From: Phycisphaerae bacterium
GTDB taxonomy: Bacteria; Planctomycetota; Phycisphaerae; Phycisphaerales; Phycisphaeraceae
Reading direction: 5' to 3'
Assembly: GCA_030432595.1 (NCBI GenBank)
Contig: JAUIGU010000002.1
Span: 248,001 to 312,000 of the forward strand
Length of the DNA stretch: 64,000 nucleotides
This document shows, piece by piece, positions 32,933-41,412 of the stretch. The notes under the pieces are model-generated. The model had not been told where the DNA came from and did not search any database. It saw only the letters and a program-made list of their open reading frames with translations. The translations under genes were made by a program, and so were the position numbers. Numbering within the stretch: the first letter of the stretch is position 1; every line of letters begins with the position of its first letter.

Positions 32933-33904
32933 TCAAAAGCCATCGCCGACGCTCATCACCACCGGCACGATCAACCCCTCGTCGTCGTATTCGATGCGCT
33001 CGAGCGCGGTGCTGCGGTGCCCCTTGTATGGCCCTCCACCGTCGCGCCCTTCCCAGCGGTGGTAGGCGATCCATGTTTGGCCCGTGCGCGGATCGACGAA
33101 GAAGCTGTGATGGCCCGGGCCCTTCGCGATCGGGTCGTCGGCAGCGCTTTGCAGAATGCACCCGCGGTACGTCCACGGGCCGGTCGGGGCGTCGGCGGTG
33201 CTGTAGTGCACGCTGTACCCCGCGCTGTTCCACGAGCCGTGCGAGTAGCTGAGGTAGTACACGCCGGTGCGCTCGTGCATGAACGCGCCCTCGGTGAACG
33301 CGCGCGGCTGCTCGACCTCCACCTCGCGCTTCAAACTCGCCATGTCGTCGTTGAGTTCCCACACGCGCAGCGTCGCCCCTCGGCTGCCGCCGGCGTAGAG
33401 GTACGTCGCGCCGGTCGCCGGATCGCGGAACACCATCGGGTCGATCGCTTCGAACTGTTGCACCGGGTATCCGGTCGTGTCGGTGATCAGCGGCTTGCCC
33501 GAATCCACGAACGGCCCGGTGGGTTGGTCGCCGACCGCGACGCCGATGCGCGACGGGTGCCCGCCGACGGAGAAGTAGAAGTAGAACCGCCCGGCGTGCT
33601 CGTGGACCGCCGGCGCCCACGCGTTGCGCGTCCCGGGCTCCAGCCACGACACGTCTTTGAAGTGCAAGATCGATCCGTGCGCTTGCCAGTCGCGAAGGTC
33701 GGCCGACGACCAGGCCTGGAAGTGGTCCCCGCCGTTCGTGGGGTAGACGTACACGCGCCCATCAAACACCGCCGCGTGCGGGTCGGCCGCGTGTTCGAGC
33801 ACCGGGTTGGCGGGCGGCGTTTGCGCGGCAGCGTTCGGCACGGCGGAACCAACGAGTAATAAGGCGACAACGAAACACCACAGACGAAAACCCACGTGAA
33901 TCAT
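32933..33904 (-). CDS. Secreted glycoside hydrolase family 43-like protein
   Basis: The 323-residue protein has a signal peptide (FRLWCFVVALLLVGSAVPNA). The mature part starts with DPHAAVFDGRVYVYPT, where the first Asp is the GH43 catalytic base. DPMVFRDPATGATYLYAGG near residue 148 gives the pKa-modulating Asp, and FTEGAFMHERTGVYYLSYS near residue 200 gives the general-acid Glu. HHSFFVDPRTGQTWIAYHRW near residue 266 is the usual fifth-blade segment. The family fold is a five-bladed beta-propeller acting on arabinan or xylan. The frame extends to 34219, but 33904 directly precedes the signal peptide. It is flanked by repeats and has no polysaccharide-utilisation neighbours. Confidence 0.88.
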   Translation of the reverse strand: MIHVGFRLWCFVVALLLVGSAVPNAAAQTPPANPVLEHAADPHAAVFDGRVYVYPTNGGDHFQAWSSADLRDWQAHGSILHFKDVSWLEPGTRNAWAPAVHEHAGRFYFYFSVGGHPSRIGVAVGDQPTGPFVDSGKPLITDTTGYPVQQFEAIDPMVFRDPATGATYLYAGGSRGATLRVWELNDDMASLKREVEVEQPRAFTEGAFMHERTGVYYLSYSHGSWNSAGYSVHYSTADAPTGPWTYRGCILQSAADDPIAKGPGHHSFFVDPRTGQTWIAYHRWEGRDGGGPYKGHRSTALERIEYDDEGLIVPVVMSVGDGF

Positions 33905-33939
33905 GATGACCACACGGTAGCGACCCGCCCGCCCGTCCT

Positions 33940-33967
33940 TATAAAGCGGCGGCCGGTGGCCGCCGTC
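33940..33967. repeat. TATAAAGC element, single half copy
   Basis: TATAAAGCGGCGGCCGGTGG then CCGCCGTC matches the left half of the complete copies at 34513 and 35284. It folds GGCGGCC/GGCCGCC. The right half is absent. Confidence 0.75.
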
Positions 33968-34204
33968 TCCCCCACCACCCGCCACCGGATCCGACCGACA
34001 CCGCAGGGCGCTTGAACAAGCCGCCCCACTGCACCGCACGCCGGTTCCGCGCGTGAATCTGCAAGTCAATCTCATGTGTCGGTGTAACCCGAAATGCCGT
34101 AGAAACCGCGGCCGGCGAAACTTAAAATGGAGGGTGTCGGATCGGGCCACGCATGCGACCACGCCGCTCGGCCGGAACGACGACGAACCCGCGACGCCCC
34201 CACG

Positions 34205-34211
34205 AAAGGAG
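34205..34211 (+). promoter_or_regulatory. Shine-Dalgarno site AAAGGAG
   Basis: AAAGGAG lies 6 nt before the ATG at 34218 and selects this start over an open frame extending to 34053. Confidence 0.75.
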
Positions 34212-34217
34212 TTCCCC

Positions 34218-34421
34218 ATGTTGACGCTTCACGAAGGCCAGTGCGGCCTGTGCAAACACTTCGGCGAGCACGACAACGCACCGCAGCTTGTGCAGGTGCG
34301 CACCAGCAAGTCCGCGCCAGAAGACCTCAAGGCCGACTGCGGCCACCCCAAACTCGAGCCGCTGCACCTGACCGTCACCCCCGACTCGGGCTGCGAAGGC
34401 TTCGAAGCCGCCGCGGCGTAA
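34218..34421 (+). CDS. Small Cys-rich protein, probable zinc binder
   Basis: This 67-residue protein has Cys9, Cys12, Cys41 and Cys59 in the arrangement GQCGLCKHF, DCGHP and GCEGF. The spacing suggests one zinc site with two Cys from an N-terminal knuckle and two from C-terminal loops. No signal peptide or membrane helix is present, so it is probably cytosolic. I cannot name the family. A strong ribosome site precedes it and a terminator follows 38 nt downstream, so it is a single-gene unit. Confidence 0.75.
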   Translation: MLTLHEGQCGLCKHFGEHDNAPQLVQVRTSKSAPEDLKADCGHPKLEPLHLTVTPDSGCEGFEAAAA

Positions 34422-34458
34422 CCCCTGCGCCCGCGACACAGGTCTGAATCGTCCCCCA

Positions 34459-34485
34459 GCCTCGCAAGCGCTTGCGGGGCTTTTT
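34459..34485 (+). terminator. Intrinsic terminator
   Basis: The near-perfect stem GCCTCGCAAGC/GCTTGCGGGGC (34459-34480) is followed by TTTTTC. It ends the small Cys-rich gene. Confidence 0.82.
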
Positions 34486-34512
34486 CATGCGCGAGCGCGC
34501 AGATCGCCGCCT

Positions 34513-34589
34513 TTATAAAGCGGCGGCCGGTGGCCGCCGTCCGGGTGGAAGCGCGACCCGAAGACGGCCGACACCGTCGGCCGCTTTAT
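34513..34589. repeat. TATAAAGC paired-palindrome element, complete copy
   Basis: This 77-bp element starts TATAAAGCGGCGGCCGGTGG and ends GCCGACACCGTCGGCCGC then TTTATA. Each half is a hairpin and the ends TATAAAGC/GCTTTATA are inverted. It is almost identical to 35284-35360 over its whole length, including the spacer. It lies between a terminator and the DM13/PEP-CTERM gene. Confidence 0.85.
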
Positions 34590-34660
34590 ACGAGAGCATT
34601 TCGACGCGGGGCTTTTTCGTGCACCGCCTTGACGGTCAAGCATGAATGGATGGCGGCGCG

Positions 34661-35185
34661 TCACCGCGCCCGTCGGCCGCGCCGCAAGAGCCACCCCGCG
34701 CCCAACGCCGACAGCCCGGCGGCGCTCGCTGGCTCGGGGACCGGCGCGAACACGGCGTCGCCGAAGCTCACGCCCGCCGGCACGCACCACACCGAGATCG
34801 CGCGGTGGCCGGCCAGGGAGGCGGTGCCCAGGTCGATCGTGAACGACTCGTCCACGTACGGCGAGCTGCGCAGCAGTTGGCTGCCGATCGCGTAGCCGTC
34901 GCGGAAGCTGATGGGCTCGGTCGGGTCGCGGACCTCGTCGAGCCAGAAGAACACGCTGATCCCGGTGCCGTCGTAGTGGAAGCCATCGACCTGGAGCGTG
35001 TGCTCATCGACGATGGTGACCGTGCCCGCCACATCGTGGAAGCGCGTCTCCAACTCCGCCTGCCACCCGGCCATCTCGAACCCCTGCCCGGCGGCGGTGA
35101 CGACGCCGGCCCACAGCACCACGGCCAAGGTCAGGACCAAGGCCCCCACCCCACCGACACGACCCGCTCGAAACCACACACGCAC
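34661..35185 (-). CDS. DM13-domain PEP-CTERM protein
   Basis: From GTG 35185 the protein has 174 residues. A GAGGAGG lies 6 nt upstream, deciding this start over the open frame to 35344. A signal peptide (VGALVLTLAVVLWAGVVTAA) is followed by FHDVAGTVTIVDEHTLQVDG, FHYDGTGISVFFWLD and SFTIDLG, the pattern of a DM13 domain, which in eukaryotes is a proposed electron-transfer module. The C-terminus PVPEPASAAGLSALGAGWLL with an Arg tail is a PEP-CTERM sorting signal. It is flanked on both sides by near-identical repeats. Confidence 0.8.
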   Translation of the reverse strand: MRVWFRAGRVGGVGALVLTLAVVLWAGVVTAAGQGFEMAGWQAELETRFHDVAGTVTIVDEHTLQVDGFHYDGTGISVFFWLDEVRDPTEPISFRDGYAIGSQLLRSSPYVDESFTIDLGTASLAGHRAISVWCVPAGVSFGDAVFAPVPEPASAAGLSALGAGWLLRRGRRAR

Positions 35186-35191
35186 GGCCAA

Positions 35192-35198
35192 CCTCCTC
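35192..35198 (-). promoter_or_regulatory. Shine-Dalgarno site GAGGAGG
   Basis: On the minus strand GAGGAGG precedes the GTG at 35185 by 6 nt and fixes the start of the DM13 protein. Confidence 0.75.
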
Positions 35199-35283
35199 GT
35201 CACGAAACACACGGCACCGTCTCCACGGTACCGCACAACCGCCGAATCACCGGAACTATTCCCGGCATTCCCGAGGTGATCCG

Positions 35284-35360
35284 TATCAAGCGGCGGCCGG
35301 TGGCCGCCGTCCGGGTGGAAGGGCGCCCCGAAGACGGCCGACACCGTCGGCCGCTTTATA
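35284..35360. repeat. TATAAAGC paired-palindrome element, complete copy
   Basis: This 77-bp copy differs from 34513-34589 at only a few positions. Its left end reads TATCAAGC and the right end GCTTTATA. It lies between the DM13 gene and the restriction-modification island. Confidence 0.85.
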
Positions 35361-35416
35361 CGAAGCCACGCCGACGCGGAGTGAACGCCCGCAGCCGGAA
35401 CATGGCAGGTTCCGGT

Positions 35417-35437
35417 CCGGAGGCTGCCAGCCTCCGG
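35417..35437. repeat. CCGGAGGCTG palindrome
   Basis: CCGGAGGCTG (35417-35426) and CAGCCTCCGG (35428-35437) form a near-continuous palindrome with a one-base centre. It lies 28 nt past the stop of the methyltransferase gene and could act as a REP hairpin or weak terminator; no T-run follows. Confidence 0.6.
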
Positions 35438-35464
35438 CTAAACGTCACGACGATGTGGGGAGTT

Positions 35465-36157
35465 CTACGCTCGAATCTTCATATCACCGCGATAACCGAG
35501 CGGTGCTTCGGTCAAACGCAACTGAGGTTCGACGTGGCCCTTACGAAATGCCACGTTGTGAATCGAGTTTTCCTCGACATCTTCGTTACCCCACTGATCC
35601 CAACCGTCACGCGGGAAACGGGCGAATAGTTCGAGACGTGGACTTGGGGAACACGATTCCACGATGTCGTAGATCTCGTCGGGCTTGCGTGAGTGTTCAC
35701 GCTTTCGCGTTGCGAGAAGATTGACCTGGGTACGCCCTGGCTGTTCCGTCCGCATCCGACCACGCACCCCGAACAAGATCAGTTCGGTCACGTTGCGGAA
35801 ATAAAAACCCACGCCACGCCCATCCGGGCCACCGTCTTTACGAACCTTGAACCAGACGAGGTTCGATTTGTACGTGAATCCCCAAGCCTCCATCACCTGA
35901 AGTCCCTGCATCAGTAGTGCATTGGGGACCCAGAGGTAAAGGTGAGATTTTGCGGCGGCGAGTTTTGGCACCGGGAGTTCCATGATCTCCTTGAGCTCCA
36001 TCGTCGGATACCGCAAGAGCCGACGATGTTCCGGCGCGACTTTGCCCGTGCGGTTCTGAAACTGCCATGGCGGGTCCGCGAGGATGGTCGCATATGGACC
36101 AGAAAACTTTGACGCCAAATCTTCGGCCGGCGTGCTTGTTGTGTCAGTTTCTGCCAT
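35465..36157 (-). CDS. MT-A70 family DNA adenine methyltransferase (restriction-modification)
   Basis: The 230-residue protein contains ILADPPWQFQNRTG near residue 25, the DPPW catalytic motif of MT-A70-type N6-adenine methyltransferases. KSHLYLWVPNALLMQGLQ near residue 70 and FYFRNVTELILFGVRG near residue 118 are the other usual blocks, and REHSRKPDEIYDIVE near residue 155 follows. It probably protects host DNA against the endonuclease encoded just upstream. The ATG at 36157 is preferred to the TTG at 36178. GC content is visibly lower than in the neighbours (near 50% by eye), pointing to horizontal acquisition. Confidence 0.9.
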   Translation of the reverse strand: MAETDTTSTPAEDLASKFSGPYATILADPPWQFQNRTGKVAPEHRRLLRYPTMELKEIMELPVPKLAAAKSHLYLWVPNALLMQGLQVMEAWGFTYKSNLVWFKVRKDGGPDGRGVGFYFRNVTELILFGVRGRMRTEQPGRTQVNLLATRKREHSRKPDEIYDIVESCSPSPRLELFARFPRDGWDQWGNEDVEENSIHNVAFRKGHVEPQLRLTEAPLGYRGDMKIRA

Positions 36158-36180
36158 GGCTATTTCCCAGGATTTCAATC

Positions 36181-36906
36181 TTACACGATGATATTAGCAG
36201 GCAATCCAATCAACAGCAGTGGACAAGGGTTTCCCACACCTCGAGCGACCCTGGTCTCAAGCTTTCGCCAATGGGTCGATGCTTCCCCGAACTTGCTCTT
36301 CACAAACGCATGCGACCAACCTTCAGGAAACGCGCCTTTCGCTTTCACGGCACGTAGAATCCCCGCCTTTTGTTTGCTGGTTGGCTCGTAGTAAGCAGAC
36401 AGATCGTCAAACGAACCAATGCCTTGGCGTTTAGCGAAATCTAGGATGATTCTCGGAATCGCATCTTGAAGTGATCGACCACGGGTAATAATCCCCCCGA
36501 CAGAAATCACCCCGTCTGCATGAAGGCGCTTGAAATTCTCCAGGTCCCGGTCGTAAAAAGGGTCTTTGTTATTCCATTCGATTTCAAGAGCAAATGTGTG
36601 ATCGCCAAATTTTTTGACGTGATCGATTTCATGTGAGATCGATTCTTTCTCTTCACCGTCAACAATCTTTTTAATCTCGAAATTGTGTTTCACCCACCCA
36701 AACCGTTGGCTAAGGTCGCGACGGATTCTTTGGGTCAGTTTCCCTTCACCACCACCGCTCTCAACAAGTTCGCGCACCGGAAGTTCGACCGACTCTAGGA
36801 TTTGCTCAAGTTCCGCAACCGCGGCTCCCATGTCATGCGTCAAAATCGCTTCTGCATGATGAAGCGCAAGGATTTCGAAGCCTCGCTCCTTGAGCTTTTC
36901 AAACAT
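36181..36906 (-). CDS. BglII/BstYI-like type II restriction endonuclease
   Basis: The 241-residue protein starts MFEKLKERGFEILALHHAEA. The central block HTFALEIEWNNKDPFYDRDL (about residues 107-126), followed by ENFKRLHADGVI, is characteristic of the BglII/BstYI endonuclease family; the acidic residues of LEIEW and the upstream Asp are the likely metal ligands. The family cleaves AGATCT or RGATCY, so a GATC-centred site is probable but not proven. It is 23 nt upstream of the methyltransferase gene and begins 2 nt after the sucD stop codon. Base composition is AT-richer than the surroundings. Confidence 0.9.
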   Translation of the reverse strand: MFEKLKERGFEILALHHAEAILTHDMGAAVAELEQILESVELPVRELVESGGGEGKLTQRIRRDLSQRFGWVKHNFEIKKIVDGEEKESISHEIDHVKKFGDHTFALEIEWNNKDPFYDRDLENFKRLHADGVISVGGIITRGRSLQDAIPRIILDFAKRQGIGSFDDLSAYYEPTSKQKAGILRAVKAKGAFPEGWSHAFVKSKFGEASTHWRKLETRVARGVGNPCPLLLIGLPANIIV

Positions 36907-36908
36907 GA

Positions 36909-37847
<939 letters not shown>

Positions 37848-37883
37848 GGTGGGTCTGGGGTTGGGGTCTGGATCGGGGTTGGC

Positions 37884-37917
37884 GGATCCGGGGCTTCGCG
37901 TTGCTCAGCACCGGCTA
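37884..37917 (-). repeat. Hairpin repeat, copy D (intergenic)
   Basis: On the minus strand it reads AGCCG, stem GTGCT, loop GAGCAACGCGA, stem AGCCC, then CGGATCC. It matches the consensus of the three genic copies but lies in the gap upstream of sucD and has one mismatch in the stem. Beside it (37850-37882) is a GGGTCTGGGGTTGGGGTCTG stretch related to 58119-58273. Confidence 0.65.
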
Positions 37918-38026
37918 AAAGGGATGTCGTGCGGGGTCGCGTGGGTTTCGGGGGTGTTCCGGGGGTGCGACTTTCCGGGGGGCGGAGGATAACGGATGGG
38001 GCGCGGGGCGGGCTTAGGATGCGGGG

Positions 38027-38626
38027 ATGGCAGCGGGTGCAGAACACAACAGCGCGGTCGGCGACGGAGCGAGGGCGTCGGCGAGTTGGGTGGAGGTCGG
38101 GCGTTACGCCAACGGTCTGGACGCGGACCTGGCGGTGACGCTGCTGGCGGGTCAGGACATCCCGGCGGTGCTGGACAACCGCGAGTTCGTGGGGATGGAC
38201 TGGATGCTGGCCAACGCGACCGGGGGGATCAAGGTGCTGGTGCCGCCCGAGCACGGGATCGAAGCGGCGAAGCTCTTGCGGTTGTCGGAGCGTTCGCGCG
38301 GCGGGGACGTGCGATTGGGCGAGGCGGGCGAGTTGGAGGACGCGGAGGTGTGTCTGCGTTGCGGCGGGCGCATGCCGATGGGCGACGCGGTGTGCGACGC
38401 GTGCGGGTGGACGTACACGGAGGAGTTGGAGTCGAGCGAGGCGTTGACTCAACACGAAGGCGACGTATCAGCTGCCCCAGAACCCCGAGGATTGTCACCC
38501 GCGTTGCGTCTGTTGTTGCTGGCGTTTTTACTGATCATCATCCTCGCGCTGATCGAAGGTTCGGTTTTTCGATTTCCGTACTTTCCGGTATACAACGAAC
38601 GATTTCCAGGATGGTGGTGGCGTTGA
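38027..38626 (+). CDS. DUF2007-like protein with zinc ribbon and C-terminal membrane helix
   Basis: The 199-residue protein begins with SWVEVGRYANGLDADLAVTL and LDNREFVGMDWMLANATGGI, the fold of DUF2007 (putative prokaryotic signal-transducing protein), followed by VLVPPEHGIEAAKLL. A CxxC-x10-CxxC zinc ribbon (CLRCGG, CDACGW) follows near residues 110-128. A membrane helix (about 161-182) lies near the C-terminus. The layout suggests a membrane-anchored regulatory or sensor protein. It is divergent from sucD. Confidence 0.8.
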   Translation: MAAGAEHNSAVGDGARASASWVEVGRYANGLDADLAVTLLAGQDIPAVLDNREFVGMDWMLANATGGIKVLVPPEHGIEAAKLLRLSERSRGGDVRLGEAGELEDAEVCLRCGGRMPMGDAVCDACGWTYTEELESSEALTQHEGDVSAAPEPRGLSPALRLLLLAFLLIIILALIEGSVFRFPYFPVYNERFPGWWWR

Positions 38627-38643
38627 GAACCTGACCATTAAAA

Positions 38644-38680
38644 CGACAACGCCCACGGCGGCGAACCGTGGGCGTCGTCG
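38644..38680. terminator. Bidirectional terminator-like hairpin
   Basis: CGACAACGCCCACGG pairs with CCGTGGGCGTCGTCG around a short loop. It lies between convergent genes (DUF2007-like on plus, PEP-CTERM on minus) and can serve both. On the minus strand TTTTAATGG follows closely. Confidence 0.7.
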
Positions 38681-38730
38681 AACAAGGGAGTGGGAAAGGG
38701 GAAGGCTTGGTCTCGGGGAATCCGGTCGGG

Positions 38731-39573
38731 TTACGCGACGCGTCGCCGGCGGAGCATCGTCAGGGCGCCGAGCGTGCCCAGCGCCGCGGCGCTGGCGGGT
38801 TCGGGGACGACGCTGATCTCGATGGTGGCGAGCAGTTCGCCGGGCGCGAGCAGGTCGGTGACGGTGACGCCGGCCGGGGTGCCGATGCCGGCGAAGTTGT
38901 CGAGCTGGCTGCCGGTGACGGCGGTGACGACGCCGTTCTCATCGGTGGGCGTGTTGGCGACGACGGCGAAGGCGGCGCCGAGGGTGTCGTTGACTTCGGT
39001 GCCGGAGTCGTAGAGGTCGCTGCCGAAGATCTGGATGGTGACGGTGCCGGAGGGGTCGACGATGTTGCCGGCGTTGTCGAAGACTTCGTAGGCGAGCGGG
39101 TCGCCGTTGCCGATGAAGGTGTCGTTGGAGGGGATGACCATGGAGGCGAAGGAGAACCAGCGGTAGGCGGCGGGGTTGGCGGGGGTGACGAACCCAAGGC
39201 CGGTCTCGCCGGGATCGATGACGGGGGGTTGGCCCGCGCCGCTGCCGAAGCCGGCGGGCCCGGTGGCGACGCCCTGGAAGTTGGGGTGCGCCGCGCTGAA
39301 GGCGGCCTGGAGCCCGCCGACGATGCCGTCCTCGGCGAGGTCTTCGAGTTCGGTGCCGCCGAGCGGGACACTCGCGGCGCTGCCGGTGTCGAAGAGGTCG
39401 AACGTGCCGTCGTGGAACCCGAACCACAGGGGCGTGAGGAAGAAGTCGGAGTTGCCGTGGTTGGTGATGGCGACCTGGATGTCGCCGTTGGCCTGGGCGG
39501 CCGCGTCGTTGGACCAGGTGCTCACGCCGACGCCGGCGCACGCGACAGCTCCCGCGATCAGAAAACGATTCAT
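38731..39573 (-). CDS. Spondin-domain PEP-CTERM protein
   Basis: From ATG 39573 (AGGAGA 12 nt upstream) it has 280 residues. A signal peptide (FLIAGAVACAGVGVSTWSND) is followed by VAITNHGNSDFFLTPLWFGF, HDGTFDLFDTG and GTELEDLAEDG, matching the bacterial Spondin_N domain, and FASMVIPSNDTFIGNGDPLA near residue 160. The C-terminus VVPEPASAAALGTLGALTML with RRRRVA is the PEP-CTERM tail. It is exported and probably envelope-attached; the role is unknown. The frame extends to 39792, but the signal peptide fixes the start. Confidence 0.88.
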   Translation of the reverse strand: MNRFLIAGAVACAGVGVSTWSNDAAAQANGDIQVAITNHGNSDFFLTPLWFGFHDGTFDLFDTGSAASVPLGGTELEDLAEDGIVGGLQAAFSAAHPNFQGVATGPAGFGSGAGQPPVIDPGETGLGFVTPANPAAYRWFSFASMVIPSNDTFIGNGDPLAYEVFDNAGNIVDPSGTVTIQIFGSDLYDSGTEVNDTLGAAFAVVANTPTDENGVVTAVTGSQLDNFAGIGTPAGVTVTDLLAPGELLATIEISVVPEPASAAALGTLGALTMLRRRRVA

Positions 39574-39949
39574 GACTCTGCTTCTCCTACTGGAAGGGTG
39601 AAAAAGAAAAACGCAATCCGCAAAAAAGAAACGCGCAGCACCCTTCGATGGGGGGTGAACCGGCGGGCGTCGCGCGTTATTCCGTGGTCGCGAAAAAAAA
39701 GTGGAAGGTGTAGGTGGTGCGGTGTGTGTCTTTGATGACTGCAACCCGCGCGGGCAAACCCCGACGGCCGCGTGGCCAAAGCGCGCACGCATGCTCTACA
39801 TTGCGGTCGTGGTTCACTTTGCTTTCAGTGGCACCGGCATCTTGCCGGTGGTCGGCCGCGAGGCCGAAGGGGGCCGCGTTTTCGCCTGCGGCGAACCACC
39901 GGCAAGATGCCGGTGCCACTAAAAGTGAACCCGTGCCTACATTGCCGGC
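39574..39949. other. Intergenic region with a long inverted repeat
   Basis: These 376 nt separate divergent genes (spondin PEP-CTERM and tag). The stretch 39574-39811 should contain the PEP-CTERM promoter and shows nothing else I can name. The inverted repeat at 39812-39929 fills the side next to tag. Confidence 0.5.
39812..39929. repeat. Long inverted repeat with ACCGGCATCTTGCCGGT arms
   Basis: The left arm holds GTTCACTTT, then AGTGGCACCGGCATCTTGCC (39827-39846). The right arm holds GGCAAGATGCCGGTGCCACT (39901-39920), then AAAAGTGAAC. Each arm is itself a hairpin. The element ends 21 nt before the tag start codon. From memory, GGCATCTTGCC elements are frequent in planctomycetes and related bacteria. 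Confidence 0.82.
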
Positions 39950-40567
39950 ATGCCCGCGACACCGGCTTCGCCTTCCGAACCGCCCAAGCCCAACGCCAAA
40001 CGCTGCGCGTGGGTGAGCAACGACCTGGCGGCCGCGTACCACGACACGGAGTGGGGCGTGCCGTTGCACGACGAGCACAAGCTGTTCGAGTTTCTGATCC
40101 TCGAGGGCGCGCAGGCCGGGCTGAGCTGGGACACGATCCTCAAGAAGCGTGAGCACTACCGCACCGTCTACGACGGCTTCGACCCCCGGAAGGTCGCGCG
40201 TTACACCGAGACCAAGCAGGCGAAGCTCCTCGCCGACGCGGGCATCGTGCGTAACAGGCTCAAGGTCGCGTCGTCGGTGCGCAACGCGAAAGCGTTCCTC
40301 AAGGTGCAGAACGAATTCGGCGGTTTCGACGCGTACGTGTGGCGCTTCGTCGATGGAACGCCCGTGCAGAACCGTTGGAAGACGCTGAAGGACATCCCCG
40401 CGAGCACGCCCGTGTCCGATGCGCTGAGCAAAGACCTCAAGAAGCGTGGCTTCAACTTCGTCGGCAGCACGATCATGTACGCGTTCATGCAGGCGACCGG
40501 CATGGTCAACGACCACACGACCGACTGTCATCGGCACGCGGCGTGCTTTCAACATCAACTAAAGTGA
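39950..40567 (+). CDS. tag: DNA-3-methyladenine glycosylase I
   Basis: The 205-residue protein contains KRCAWVSNDLAAAYHDTEWG (about residues 18-37) with the first Cys and His zinc ligands, and FLILEGAQAGLSWDTILKKR near residue 51. KDLKKRGFNFVGSTIMYAFM near residue 161 is the HhH-like DNA-binding part. The C-terminal DHTTDCHRH gives the remaining His and Cys ligands. It removes 3-methyladenine from alkylated DNA as the first step of base-excision repair. The short Pro-rich N-terminal extension may mean the real start is a little downstream. Confidence 0.93.
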   Translation: MPATPASPSEPPKPNAKRCAWVSNDLAAAYHDTEWGVPLHDEHKLFEFLILEGAQAGLSWDTILKKREHYRTVYDGFDPRKVARYTETKQAKLLADAGIVRNRLKVASSVRNAKAFLKVQNEFGGFDAYVWRFVDGTPVQNRWKTLKDIPASTPVSDALSKDLKKRGFNFVGSTIMYAFMQATGMVNDHTTDCHRHAACFQHQLK

Positions 40568-40619
40568 AGCAATCGGAAGCAAGAAGCGCCGGCGCCATAA
40601 CGCTCAGGAGCATGATCAA

Positions 40620-41315
40620 ATGAATGCCTGTTGCCCGATTCATCAGTTCATTCTTGGTGTGTTGATCTGTGTGACTCCATGCCCCGCGCAGTCCGAATTG
40701 GATCAGGGTCCGGACGCGTTCGGTGACGAGCCCCCCACCCGGGTGGTCGTCATGGTCGGCAATCACGCGACGGTCGCCGAACTGGGCCGGCCGATCGAGC
40801 TGGTTTTCGACGGCAAGCGGCAGCTTGTCACCATCATTCCAGATTCACACAAGACGTTCGAACACGGCCCATTGCGGTTTGAGTACCCAAGCAACATGTC
40901 GTTTGGATACGCGCTCCACGAAGGCACAGCACACGAATGGAAACTGAAAGGGCCAGACGTGGTGCTTCAGGTTCTGTGGATGCCTGACCCGGACTTCGCC
41001 GCCGGCCCGTGGACCGACGCATTCGCGGTAACAATCAGAAAAAAGTACGGCTTAAAAGATGCCGAGTTGACGCCTGAACATCTTGAGTTCGGGGGGTTCG
41101 ACTTGACCGGCTACAAGCTTGCCGCGCCGCTGATCGGAGGCGAGTTGATCGTTCAGTCGTTTTGTTCGATCGACACGATCAGGGGGCCTGTCATGTTTGT
41201 TCTGACGCAATCTCCGCCCGACCTGGCCGACGATACCGATGGCTATGTTGAGTTGATGGCCTCGCTGAAGGATTCATTGCGCGTGGAAACCCACGCGAAT
41301 CAGGCCGGCCACTGA
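40620..41315 (+). CDS. Hypothetical secreted protein
   Basis: The 231-residue protein starts with a possible signal peptide (FILGVLICVTPCPAQS). The mature part has HATVAELGRPIELVFDGKRQ and LLxxAPLIGGELIVQSF-like beta strands, with two Trp-rich loops. I recognise no domain. The overall feel is a beta-rich periplasmic protein. GC content is somewhat lower than in its neighbours. It is 52 nt after tag and 97 nt before the thioredoxin-like gene on the same strand; co-transcription is possible. Confidence 0.65.
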   Translation: MNACCPIHQFILGVLICVTPCPAQSELDQGPDAFGDEPPTRVVVMVGNHATVAELGRPIELVFDGKRQLVTIIPDSHKTFEHGPLRFEYPSNMSFGYALHEGTAHEWKLKGPDVVLQVLWMPDPDFAAGPWTDAFAVTIRKKYGLKDAELTPEHLEFGGFDLTGYKLAAPLIGGELIVQSFCSIDTIRGPVMFVLTQSPPDLADDTDGYVELMASLKDSLRVETHANQAGH

Positions 41316-41412
41316 ATCGGCCTAATTCACCGGGCAACGAAGACCCTGTGCCTATCATGTGTTCGGCCCGCCGGGCTGTGTCGTTGCCGTCCCCTCCAAC
41401 CGGGAGTTCCCG

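Larger units (their letters stand above)
33905..34217. other. Intergenic region with a half palindrome element
   Basis: This 313-nt gap separates the divergent GH43 gene and a small Cys-rich gene, so it should hold both promoters. It contains one half of the TATAAAGC element (33940-33967). I see no other gene and cannot place promoter boxes reliably. Confidence 0.5.
35465..36906 (-). other. Restriction-modification island
   Basis: The endonuclease and methyltransferase genes form a compact two-gene unit whose base composition differs from both flanks. Its left boundary is near the palindrome at 35417 and its right boundary at the sucD stop. No integrase, transposase or direct repeats are visible. 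Confidence 0.7.

Noticed and set aside
32700-35440. CRISPR array
   Set aside because: The repeats are palindromic, irregularly spaced and spread over 2.7 kb with genes between them. No regular repeat-spacer pattern or cas gene is present.
35465-36906. Prophage or integrative element around the restriction-modification genes
   Set aside because: No integrase, transposase, attachment-site repeat or phage gene is visible at either end.
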